Shown here one piece after another: positions 26,696 through 34,513 of a stretch of 64,000 bases of DNA (its first letter is position 1; every line of letters starts with the position of its first letter). Made by a program: the position numbers and the translations under genes. The stretch comes from Pyrinomonadaceae bacterium (GTDB lineage Bacteria; Acidobacteriota; Blastocatellia; Pyrinomonadales; Pyrinomonadaceae), in assembly GCA_019694395.1 (NCBI GenBank), contig JAIBCC010000004.1:124001-188000 (forward strand), given 5' to 3'. The notes under the pieces were generated by a model. It was not told where the DNA came from. It ran no database searches and saw only the letters and a list, made by a program, of their open reading frames with translations.

Positions 26696-29512
26696 TTATT
26701 TAGCCAAAAGGGAGTCGCATTTTTTGATTAAAACCCTTATTTCATCGGGCTTTTTAGTAAAGTAATCACCTGTCAGAGCATTTTTAGGTTGTAATTCCAG
26801 AAAATTATTGAGACTTCTTTGGTAAAAATTTTGAGCAGATCGTATGGTTAATTTGTCCTTCGTCTTTTCGCCAATTGCAAGATTTGCATTTCCCACCTTC
26901 ATTTGCAGAACAGCTAAAGAACGTTGCTGAAAAGTATTTTCCGGCGCATTTGCAGAAAGATCTTCGTAAATTTTGAGGGATTTAGTGTAAAAATTAAGAG
27001 CAGTTTCCGCCTGTTCTTTTTTCATAAATAGATTACCGATGCTGTTGTATTTTTCACCAAGCCAGGACTGATATTGTTTGTTTTCCGGGTTTTCGTCCAA
27101 CAGTTTTTCCAGTTCGGTTACACTTTTTTCATAATATTCGAGAGCTTCATTCGGTTTGTTGCTGTCGTCCAGAATATCACCAATATCTGCTTGTAAAGCG
27201 GCTAAATCAAAACGAAAAAGTTTATTTGATTTTTCAGATATAAGTAGATTTTCAAAAATGGGCAAAGCTTTTTGATAATACCCAAAGGCTTCAGAAGATC
27301 TACCGGCAAAATAAAGCCATTTTCCATATCGTTGATTAAAAATCGCTAAATCGTGTCGTGCTTCAAAATTGTTTGCATCCGATTGAACAAGTTTTTCGGA
27401 AATTTCAATTGCTTTTTTGACTAAAATTAATGATTCATCAAACTTATCAAACTCAAAAAGCATATCCGCAACGCGATTGTAAGTATTTGCCAAGGTCTTT
27501 TGTTTACTTGAATTGTTTTGATCTGCAAAAGCTAAAGTTTCTTGTAAAGTCATTGCTTCACGGCTACTAGCTAAAGCTTCTTTGATCCTTCCGGTTGAAA
27601 AAAGTAAATTGGATTGGGTTAAATAACATTCAACTAAGGCGCTTTGGTTTTCTTCGGTTGCCGGGAGATTTCTCAAGGTCAAAACGGCTTTTTCGATAAA
27701 TTCCAAACTGCTTTTGGTTTCGCCTAAATTTGAAGCGGTTTCATCACCCAACAAGCTTCCGATCTTCAAATAATTGAGAGCAAGCTGCCGTGAAGGCGGG
27801 AGATTTTCGCGCAAACTTTGAGCCGCTTTGAGATTTGAAAAAGCTGTTTTGATGTCATCACTGATTCGTAAAATTTCAGCAAGTTTTTCGTAAATCTCTG
27901 CCATTTCAGCTTGCAGGTTTTCGTCTTTTGGGTTTTCCGACAGTAATCTTTCCCGAATCGCAAAGGCTTTTTGATAACTCTCTAAAGCATCTTTTATTTT
28001 GCCGAGATTTGCATTGCCCGGATTACCCTGCACATCGCCGATTTTTAAGTAAACCGATGCTAATTCGCGTTGTAAATTTGTGTTGTTTTCAGATTCATGG
28101 TTCAAATTATCAAGATATTCAAGCATATCTTTCACTAATCTTTCGCGCACTGCCGTTGTTCCGGCGAATTTAGCAATCGAATCGTGATAGTCAAAAACCA
28201 CCGAATTTGCCAAACGGCGCACATCGTTAAATCGTTTTTCGGCTTTGGCACCTTCCATTTGGGCGATTCGCATTTGCCAAAAAGTTGTTGTCAAACCTAA
28301 CAAAACGGCAATAAGTGCAGTTGCAGCAAGAGTTACTGAAATCGCATTTCGCTTGATAAACTTTTCAGCCAGATAAAAAAAGGTATTCGTCTGGGCTTTA
28401 ACCGGCAAACCATTTAAATAATTTTCAATGTCTTCGGAAAAATCAGCGACAGATTGATAACGCGCTTCGGATTCTTTTTGCAAAGCCATCAAGACAATGT
28501 TATCAATATCAGATTTTAAGTTTCGGACTTTAGATTTCGGATTACTTTTTGATCCTTGATCCTTGGTTTTTGGTCTTTGATTTTCGTTGGTGATAGCAGC
28601 AGAAGGTCGAAGCGGCTCGGAATTACAAACAACCGAAGCAATTTCAAAAGGCGTTTTATTTTTGAAATGATAGGGAAAATCATCCGTCAACAGTTCGTAG
28701 AGGAGAATTCCGAGAGAATAAACATCGCTCAGGGTGGTAATCCTTTCTCCGCGCACCTGTTCAGGCGAAGCGTATTCAGGTGTAAAAATTTGGAACTGTG
28801 TTTCGGTCTCGCTTTCACTTTGTGATTGCAGCAATTTGGCAATTCCAAAGTCCAGCAGCTTCGGTATTCCATCCTTGGTAACCAATATATTTGAAGGTTT
28901 CAAGTCACGATGAACAATCAAGTTTTGATGTGCATATTGGACCGCTTCGCAAACTTTTTGGAATAGTTTGAGACGCGATTCGACTGATAAATTTTGGTCA
29001 TTGCAAAAATCATCAATTCGTTTTCCGTCCACATATTCCATTACAAAATACGGCAAACCTTCGTCCGAAATTCCGCCATCAATCAGTCTCGCAATATTCG
29101 AATGCTCTAACGATGCAAGAATTTGTCGTTCGGTGTTAAAACGCCTGATAATCGCCTCTGAATCCATTCCGCGTTTGATGATTTTAAGCGCAACTGTTTG
29201 CTCAAACATTTGGTCAGCGCGTTCAGCCAAATAAACCACGCCCATGCCGCCATGTCCGAGTTCACTGACTATTTGATACCCGCCAATCCGTTGACCGATG
29301 AGAGATTCACTACTGACCAGAACGCGTGCCGCAGCGTCAAAGGCTGATTCTTCGATAAAATCCTCAGCCTCATCGTGGAATTTGAGCAGAGATTTAACTT
29401 CTTCACGAATTTCTTCGCTTTGATCTTGCAAAAACTCCGCACGTTTTTCGGGTGAAGTTTCTGCAATTTGTTCAAAAATTTCTTTAACTTTTTGCCAATC
29501 TTCAGATGTCAT
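26696..29512 (-). CDS. Ser/Thr protein kinase (PknB type) with TPR repeats
   Basis: This 938-residue transmembrane kinase has a kinase domain at about residues 77-375: GHGGMGVVYLAE (P-loop), VALKIIKRG (ATP lysine), HRDLKPSNILV (catalytic loop), LLDFGIAKLL (DFG) and EYASPEQVRG (activation segment). A single transmembrane helix lies near 388-410 (VTLAATALIAVLLGL), followed by an external region of TPR-like helical hairpins to the C-terminus. This design is common in Acidobacteriota. A 7-nt-unit repeat is translated as a basic insert in the C-lobe (about residues 310-335). An ECF sigma gene of the type often paired with such kinases lies 2 kb away at 31492-32055. Confidence 0.95.
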   Translation of the reverse strand: MTSEDWQKVKEIFEQIAETSPEKRAEFLQDQSEEIREEVKSLLKFHDEAEDFIEESAFDAAARVLVSSESLIGQRIGGYQIVSELGHGGMGVVYLAERADQMFEQTVALKIIKRGMDSEAIIRRFNTERQILASLEHSNIARLIDGGISDEGLPYFVMEYVDGKRIDDFCNDQNLSVESRLKLFQKVCEAVQYAHQNLIVHRDLKPSNILVTKDGIPKLLDFGIAKLLQSQSESETETQFQIFTPEYASPEQVRGERITTLSDVYSLGILLYELLTDDFPYHFKNKTPFEIASVVCNSEPLRPSAAITNENQRPKTKDQGSKSNPKSKVRNLKSDIDNIVLMALQKESEARYQSVADFSEDIENYLNGLPVKAQTNTFFYLAEKFIKRNAISVTLAATALIAVLLGLTTTFWQMRIAQMEGAKAEKRFNDVRRLANSVVFDYHDSIAKFAGTTAVRERLVKDMLEYLDNLNHESENNTNLQRELASVYLKIGDVQGNPGNANLGKIKDALESYQKAFAIRERLLSENPKDENLQAEMAEIYEKLAEILRISDDIKTAFSNLKAAQSLRENLPPSRQLALNYLKIGSLLGDETASNLGETKSSLEFIEKAVLTLRNLPATEENQSALVECYLTQSNLLFSTGRIKEALASSREAMTLQETLAFADQNNSSKQKTLANTYNRVADMLFEFDKFDESLILVKKAIEISEKLVQSDANNFEARHDLAIFNQRYGKWLYFAGRSSEAFGYYQKALPIFENLLISEKSNKLFRFDLAALQADIGDILDDSNKPNEALEYYEKSVTELEKLLDENPENKQYQSWLGEKYNSIGNLFMKKEQAETALNFYTKSLKIYEDLSANAPENTFQQRSLAVLQMKVGNANLAIGEKTKDKLTIRSAQNFYQRSLNNFLELQPKNALTGDYFTKKPDEIRVLIKKCDSLLAK
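28508..28583 (-). repeat. 7-nt unit repeat inside the Ser/Thr kinase gene
   Basis: On the coding strand this tract is a degenerate run of heptamers of the types AAATCAA, AGACCAA, GGATCAA and AAATCTA. It is read as NQRPKTKDQGSKSNPKSK followed by VRNLKS. It expands the loop just before the DIDNIVLMAL helix of the kinase C-lobe. Confidence 0.6.
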
Positions 29513-29674
29513 TAATTAACCTCTGCTTGATAACGCCGAAAGAATACCCAAATCAGCTCAAAATAAATTTTATGAAAATCTTATTACAAATGAGCCTTTT
29601 TTGATAATTTTTCGGCGTTACGAATTGAAAGCCAAAAAATCGCTTCAAAAAAAATGAAAGGAGAAAAAAATTTA

Positions 29675-30277
29675 ATGTCAAAAATGATTTTGAAAAGTTT
29701 AATGTTGGGAATTTTAATCTTTGGATATTTTGGGTTAGAAACACAAGCACAAACTCAACCAACAACAGCCCAAACCGAAATGTTCCGGAATAAACCCTGT
29801 TTAGATCCGTGGATCAATTTTGTCTATGCCGTAGAGTTCAATCGTCTGCCTGTTGGTGAAGGCAACAGCGGCGAATGTGCTCCAACACTTTACCGGGACG
29901 GAAAATGGAGTAATTACAAAGAATTACGTGATGATATTGTAAAGATTCACGGCGATTACACCGGAAAACTGAAACTCATTAAAAATGACTCAAATTATAT
30001 TCTTGTTTTTAAAGACTTTGACCAAACTATCAAACTCGGGATAGTCGGTTCAAATGCCGGGGCTTTGATCAGTAAAGACGGGGCAGGACTCATTTCTACC
30101 AACGGAGCCAAGTTTAATCTGATAAACAATCCAAACAATATAATCGCTCCCGGAGGCGGCAACGTCATTAACGGAAACGGCAGCACCATTGTTCCCAGCA
30201 CTGTTTATAATGTGCAGTCTGCCGGGGCTAAAAAAGTAATCAAACTTAAAAACGGAGCAACAGTTATCATCCGCTAA
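29675..30277 (+). CDS. Secreted hypothetical protein
   Basis: This protein of about 200 residues starts MSKMILKSLMLG with a signal peptide ending near ETQAQ. An AAAGGAG ribosome-binding site 11 nt upstream (29657-29663) decides the start; the earlier ATG at 29654 overlaps that site. The mature protein has two cysteines (NKPCLDP, SGECAPT) likely to form a disulfide, and a C-terminal half rich in G, N and I (IAPGGGNVINGNGSTIV) with beta-helix-like periodicity. Family not recognised. It is divergent from the Ser/Thr kinase and so may share its control region. Confidence 0.7.
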   Translation: MSKMILKSLMLGILIFGYFGLETQAQTQPTTAQTEMFRNKPCLDPWINFVYAVEFNRLPVGEGNSGECAPTLYRDGKWSNYKELRDDIVKIHGDYTGKLKLIKNDSNYILVFKDFDQTIKLGIVGSNAGALISKDGAGLISTNGAKFNLINNPNNIIAPGGGNVINGNGSTIVPSTVYNVQSAGAKKVIKLKNGATVIIR

Positions 30278-30344
30278 AAAGCCAGGCTGTTCATAAAGTG
30301 AAGTTGATCCGACAAACCAGAAATATTAAGGAGATTTTTAAAAG

Positions 30345-31310
30345 ATGACGAAACAGTTTGCACGAAATTTTATTTTAATTTGGACATTTGGATTATTTTT
30401 GTCGGGATGTTTGGTAAGTCCGACTATCGCACAAAACAAATATAAAAAGGGCGATGAAGTAATTGTTGACATCTATGGCGACGGCAGAGAAATTTGCCCC
30501 GGAGTGGTGTCGGAAGTTTATCAATTTTCGAGCGGGACATCTTATTCCGTTAAATGGGATTGCGGTAATGGTTATGGTGCCGGTAATAGCGGGACTGTTC
30601 CGGCTAATAGATTGCGCCCACGCAATGCCGCCCAAAAGCCAAATACCCCAACAGATTCAGCCGCTCAAAAACCTGTTCGCAAACCTGTAAATACAAATAA
30701 TGACGAGGAGGAAGATTCAGTCTCTAAAGTATCCAACGACGATCTTGAGTGGTTTTTCGGCAAATGGAAATTGTCCAGATACGGCGGCGGTTCGGAGGTC
30801 GAACGTAATGGCAAGATTTACCGCGAAACCTTAATGTATGTCGCTAAAGCCGAACCGATCACAATTAACAGTAACGGAACCTATTTATGGACAGTGCGTG
30901 ACGGCAGCACCATAAAAGGAAAATGACGCAAATTAAATTCCAAAGAAGATTATATAACCGGCGGAAAGAATGGTCTGGTTTTACTTAATGGATTTGACAA
31001 TTCAGATTGGCAAGTCAGCTATATGGGAAGACAGAACGGCAAAGAATCCATCAAGATCTTTTCACACCTCGGCAATTTTGACGGCGAGCGAATAGGTGCT
31101 AACAAAGGCGAGCCTGTCTGGAATAAAGTTCAATTCGCTGAAGGCGATGCCGTCTATGTTACAGTTCCGGGCGGTGAACAATGCAGCGGTGAAATATATA
31201 AGATTTATCGGGACTATACTAATACTGTAACTTATACTGTTTATTTTACCTGCCAGGGTGAAAACAGAAGTTCGGGAAACTTTCCAGCCAACAAAATCCG
31301 AAAGCGTTAA
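30345..31310 (+). pseudogene. Exported two-SH3-like-domain protein interrupted by one TGA stop
   Basis: The frame from ATG 30345 stops at TGA 30924-30926 but stays open in the same frame to 31310, for 321 codons in all. The break falls in STIKGK-stop-RKLNSKEDY; GKWRKL is the natural reading, so TGG to TGA is the simplest cause. The N-terminal part has a signal/lipobox sequence (FGLFLSGC) and a domain with GDEVIVDIYGDGREICPG ending SGTVPANRLRPR. The C-terminal part repeats it (GDAVYVTVPGGEQCSG ... SSGNFPANKIRKR). A middle domain (LEWFFGKWKLSRYGGG ... NGTYLWTV) resembles lipocalin-like folds. A sequencing error or a truncated but stable first half are alternatives. Confidence 0.75.
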
Positions 31311-31420
31311 GCGATGAAATAAAATGAACAGAAATCTTTACCAAAACAAATTATCGCTAAACTTGTAAATAACCAGATAAAGAAACACTGAGTTTGTAAA
31401 AATGTAAGCAATAAATTCAG

Positions 31421-31461
31421 CCGGTTGGCAGGCAGTAGAAATTCTTTTGTCTGCCAACTGG
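31421..31461. repeat. Inverted repeat, GTTGGCAG family
   Basis: CCGGTTGGCAGGCAG (31421-31435) faces GTCTGCCAACTGG (31449-31461). It lies between the stop codons of two convergent genes, so it may act as a terminator, though no T-run follows. A related, looser pair is at 55911-55971. Confidence 0.6.
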
Positions 31462-31491
31462 CGATTCAGAAAGATTTCCAGTATCAAATAA

Positions 31492-32055
31492 TCAGGACTG
31501 TGAAAGCTCCCGCAACAGCCATGCCTTGGCGATTGTCCATTCTCGTTTGACCGTCGCCAAAGAAATACCGATTACACTGGCGACCTCTTCGTTTTTTAAT
31601 CCGCCGAAAAATCTTAACTCCACGATATTTGCTTGCCTTTCATCGAGTTTTGCTAAGTTTTTGAGAGCAATATCCAAGGCTAAAATATCTAAATTTTGCT
31701 TTTCAAAAAATCCGACTGCTTCATCTAATTCAATTTTTTGCAAATTTCCGCCACGTTTATCGGCATTATGTTTTTCAGCGTGTTTAAGCAGAATTCGTCG
31801 CATCATTTGGGCAGCAATACCGAAAAATTGAGCCCGATTTTGCCAATCAACTTCGCGTTGGTCAATCAATTTCAAGTAAGCTTCGTTAACAAGTGCTGTC
31901 GGTTGCAAGGTATGGTCGCTTCGTTCACGACGCAAATAGCTCGCCGCGAGTCGGCGTAATTCATCATAAACAAGCGGAAAAATGGCATCCAAAGAGTCTC
32001 TGTCCCCTTTCAGCAAAAGTTTAGTAAGTTCGCCTTTTTCGTCCACGATTGGCAT
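31492..32055 (-). CDS. ECF sigma factor, TIGR02999-like
   Basis: This 187-residue sigma factor has FPLVYDELRRLAASYLRRER and the family hallmark HTLQPTALVNEAYLKLIDQ in region 2. Region 4 carries LDERQANIVELRFFGGLKNEEVASVIGIS then ATVKREWTIAKAWL. The TLQPTALVxEAY motif is typical of the sigma group often found beside TPR Ser/Thr kinases in Acidobacteriota and Planctomycetota; that kinase is at 26696-29512. No anti-sigma gene is adjacent, consistent with control by phosphorylation, which is inferred. Confidence 0.92.
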   Translation of the reverse strand: MPIVDEKGELTKLLLKGDRDSLDAIFPLVYDELRRLAASYLRRERSDHTLQPTALVNEAYLKLIDQREVDWQNRAQFFGIAAQMMRRILLKHAEKHNADKRGGNLQKIELDEAVGFFEKQNLDILALDIALKNLAKLDERQANIVELRFFGGLKNEEVASVIGISLATVKREWTIAKAWLLRELSQS

Positions 32056-32118
32056 ATTATCACGAAACCGAAAATATTAGCCAAATGTTTTATTTTTCTG
32101 TTTATTGTTTTTTTCTCT

Positions 32119-32928
32119 TTAATTTATTTGGAAATTATAGATCAAATATCCGGTGGCTTTATCTTTCGGTTGCTTGGTCAGTCCTGACTTAAAGATCGTT
32201 TTTTGTGCAGCTTTTTCGCTTTCTTCGCGCAGGAGTGTGTGTCCGTCAACTGCTTTGGCAGAAATAACTTTTCCGTTCTGGTCAATAATTATTTGCACGA
32301 TAACTTTTCCCTGAACATTCATCTTTTTGGCAACTGCCGGATAATTAGGCTTAACCAAATCAATAGCCAAATCATTCATTTGCCCCAGATTTGTTGGCGG
32401 TAAAATAACACGGTTTCTGGTAAATGGTTCAGGCAATGTTGACTGAGAATTATCTTCTTTATTCAATTCCAAAGAAATTTCGCTTTCCGTAGTTTTTTGC
32501 AGAGCGTCCGTGTTTTCACTTTTAGATTCAGGTTTTTCTTTGGAAATTCTATTTTCCGGCTGTTGTTTGGAATTAGTTTGAATAGAATTCGTTTTATTTT
32601 TCGGCTGTTTAGATTTTGTTTTGGTTTGAGAATTATTTTCTTTTTTAAAAGTTACGCTTTTTCTTTTAATAGCTTCAATTAATTTGTTGCTTGCTCCGGT
32701 TGTTTTTAACTTTTTCTCAATTGCAGGATTCAGCGAAAAAGTAATTCCACGTTCGATAACTGCATCCGTCAATAGTCTGTTTCTTTCGGTCAAAGTTACT
32801 TTTTTCGATCTTAAACCGACCAAAATATTAGTTAAGCTAAGCGGTGCCGGTTTAGCCTGACAAATAATTGATAAAAATAAAATCAGAATAATAGAATAAA
32901 AATAAATTAATCTTTTTCCGTAACTCAT
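32119..32928 (-). CDS. TonB family energy-transducer-like protein
   Basis: This protein of about 269 residues has an N-terminal signal or anchor (IYFYSIILILFLSIICQA), then a domain of about 70 residues (LTNILVGLRSKKVTLTERN) resembling a helical repeat. A long K/Q/S/N-rich linker follows (about 105-160), then a C-terminal TonB domain (YPAVAKKMNVQGKVIVQIIIDQNGKV ... GYLIYNFQIN). TonB C-domains contact outer-membrane receptors, but many in this phylum are stand-alone. Start chosen at ATG 32928, with AAGGG nine bases upstream; the longer frame to 32973 has no support. Confidence 0.85.
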   Translation of the reverse strand: MSYGKRLIYFYSIILILFLSIICQAKPAPLSLTNILVGLRSKKVTLTERNRLLTDAVIERGITFSLNPAIEKKLKTTGASNKLIEAIKRKSVTFKKENNSQTKTKSKQPKNKTNSIQTNSKQQPENRISKEKPESKSENTDALQKTTESEISLELNKEDNSQSTLPEPFTRNRVILPPTNLGQMNDLAIDLVKPNYPAVAKKMNVQGKVIVQIIIDQNGKVISAKAVDGHTLLREESEKAAQKTIFKSGLTKQPKDKATGYLIYNFQIN

Positions 32929-33152
32929 AAAATTACCCTTTTTTTTCGTAAATTTTGCCGTCATAAACAACAAATGGGGGTAGCATTTAAGAGTGAAAAG
33001 CCGTTGAAACTTTTCATTTCCAAATCAAAAACACGATTTTTTAAATTTTAATTAGTTTCCGAAGGTAGGAGCTATTACAGAAATCTTCACTTTGGGGGTA
33101 AAAATATTATAGCAATAAGTTGAACAAAAACAAAAAGTTAGTCATAAAAAAA

Positions 33153-33602
33153 CTACCGGGATTTCCAGAATTTTGAAATGACGGCAATGATAAAAAGCGT
33201 CAAGCAAACTCCCGCCGAGAGCATACAATATTGACAAATTGCCTTAATCACAAAAAGTTGCAGATAAACAAAATATGACGAAGCTAAAGTCATTAAGGTA
33301 ACTTGCATACCAAAAAACAGCCACATTTTACGATTGCCGAAAGCCGCTAAAATTGCGAGACTAAAAGCAATAAAATAAGCGACTGCGCCAAAAGCTGCCA
33401 ACGGAATTCCACCAATTTCCGCATAACTGCTGGTCAAAACGGTTTCGCATCCGCCTGTCACATTACACGGAACCATTTCGCCATTTAAATGATGAATGGT
33501 CAGATAAATTGCGTCACTGAGTCCGATCAAGGCAACGACAGCCGCCAAAAGCGGAAGCTTGGCGACTGCGTTGGAATTTGTTACGTTTTCAATTTCGTTC
33601 AT
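33153..33602 (-). CDS. Vitamin K epoxide reductase (VKOR) family protein
   Basis: This 149-residue four-helix membrane protein re-oxidises DsbA-like partners by passing electrons to quinone. The conserved loop cysteines are C46 and C52 (MVPCNVTGGCETV) with the following serine, and the active-site pair is C123-Q-Y-C126 (AICQYCML). GGIPLAAFGAVAY is another family motif. It overlaps the upstream DsbA-like gene by 4 nt, giving a complete oxidative-folding pair in one operon. The single-domain form is functionally like bacterial DsbB. Confidence 0.93.
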   Translation of the reverse strand: MNEIENVTNSNAVAKLPLLAAVVALIGLSDAIYLTIHHLNGEMVPCNVTGGCETVLTSSYAEIGGIPLAAFGAVAYFIAFSLAILAAFGNRKMWLFFGMQVTLMTLASSYFVYLQLFVIKAICQYCMLSAGVCLTLFIIAVISKFWKSR

Positions 33603-34354
33603 TTATTTGAGTTTGCGTTTGCTGTGTTGGCATTGGCAGTATTTGAATTCGATTGCGGCTGATTTGCCTCTTCGAGTTTTTTGAGTTCGGCTTCAACCAT
33701 TGCCCGAAGCTGATCCAGATTTTGCCCCAACGGTTTGTTGTTAATATAGAACGAAGGAGTCGAGTTTACATTAAAGGCACGTCCGCGCTGCATATCGGCA
33801 TCAACTTTGTTTTTGACCTGCAAACCGATCATATCGTCACTAAATTTATTAACGTCTAAGCCAAGCGTTTTAGCATATTCAGCAAACAATTTTCTGGCAT
33901 CTGGCGAATTTGACCAAGATTGCTGATTGGTAAAGAGCATATTTTGCATTTCCCAAAACTTTCCTTGTAATCCGGCGGCTTCGGCAGCGCAAGCGGCATC
34001 GTATCCCCATTGGTGAACTTGGGTTAGCGGAAATTGACGGAAAACAATTCTCACCCGATCACCAAGTGCGGCTCTCAGTTCCTTAACTTTTGGGTGCATT
34101 TGAGCACAAGTAGGACATTGAAAATCAGCAAATTCTTCAACTGTTACCGCCGCATTGGACGGACCTAAAGACCAAGTCGGATTTCCTCCCGGAGGTGCAT
34201 TGGCAGGAACTGTATTCTTTGGAGTTGGAGTTGGAGTTCCCGGTTCTGAACCGGGTTTTCCTTTAAGTAAAAACCATCCGCCAATTCCAATCGCGGCAAG
34301 TAAAACCACCCCAATAATTGCTACCGGGAGACCAGATTTATTTGTATTTTCCAT
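33599..34354 (-). CDS. DsbA-family thiol oxidoreductase, membrane anchored
   Basis: This 251-residue protein has an N-terminal transmembrane anchor (AIIGVVLLAAIGIGGWFLL), a proline/threonine linker (GTPTPTPKN) and a DsbA-type thioredoxin fold. The active site is C80-P-T-C83 in FADFQCPTCAQMH and the cis-proline loop is FNVNSTPSFYINN. The helical insert includes AAEAAGLQGKFWEMQNMLF. The C-terminus is an N/A/Q-rich tail. Co-translated with VKOR, it should introduce disulfides into exported proteins, several of which in this window carry paired cysteines. Confidence 0.93.
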   Translation of the reverse strand: MENTNKSGLPVAIIGVVLLAAIGIGGWFLLKGKPGSEPGTPTPTPKNTVPANAPPGGNPTWSLGPSNAAVTVEEFADFQCPTCAQMHPKVKELRAALGDRVRIVFRQFPLTQVHQWGYDAACAAEAAGLQGKFWEMQNMLFTNQQSWSNSPDARKLFAEYAKTLGLDVNKFSDDMIGLQVKNKVDADMQRGRAFNVNSTPSFYINNKPLGQNLDQLRAMVEAELKKLEEANQPQSNSNTANANTANANSNK

Positions 34355-34360
34355 ATTTTA

Positions 34361-34512
34361 TAAGTTTGGGCAGTTGGGGAAGTTCAGGAAGTTTAGGAAG
34401 AATGGATTTGTTCTCCATTTTTCTAACCTTTAGTAAGTTTGAGAAATTTTAAAAAGAGATTATGTCTTTCCCAACTTTCCTAACTTTCTAAACTTCCTAA
34501 ACTCAACAAACT
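34361..34512. repeat. Inverted repeat element, 9-nt unit family (GGAAGTTTA)
   Basis: The left arm 34361-34400 has AAGTTTGGGCAGTTGG, GGAAGTTCA, GGAAGTTTA. The right arm 34466-34512 has TTTCCCAACTTTCC, TAACTTTCT, AAACTTCCT, AAACTC. The spacer is about 65 nt. It fills the gap between dxs and the DsbA gene. Same family as 60398-60536. Confidence 0.75.
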
Positions 34513-34513
34513 C

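Noticed and set aside
30924..30926. TGA as selenocysteine codon
   Set aside because: GKW-R is the expected reading at this place and no SECIS-like hairpin follows; a TGG to TGA change is simpler.
32929..33152. Possible small gene or tRNA in the 224-nt gap upstream of the TonB-like gene
   Set aside because: No ORF with a ribosome-binding site and no cloverleaf or conserved T-loop sequence could be seen.
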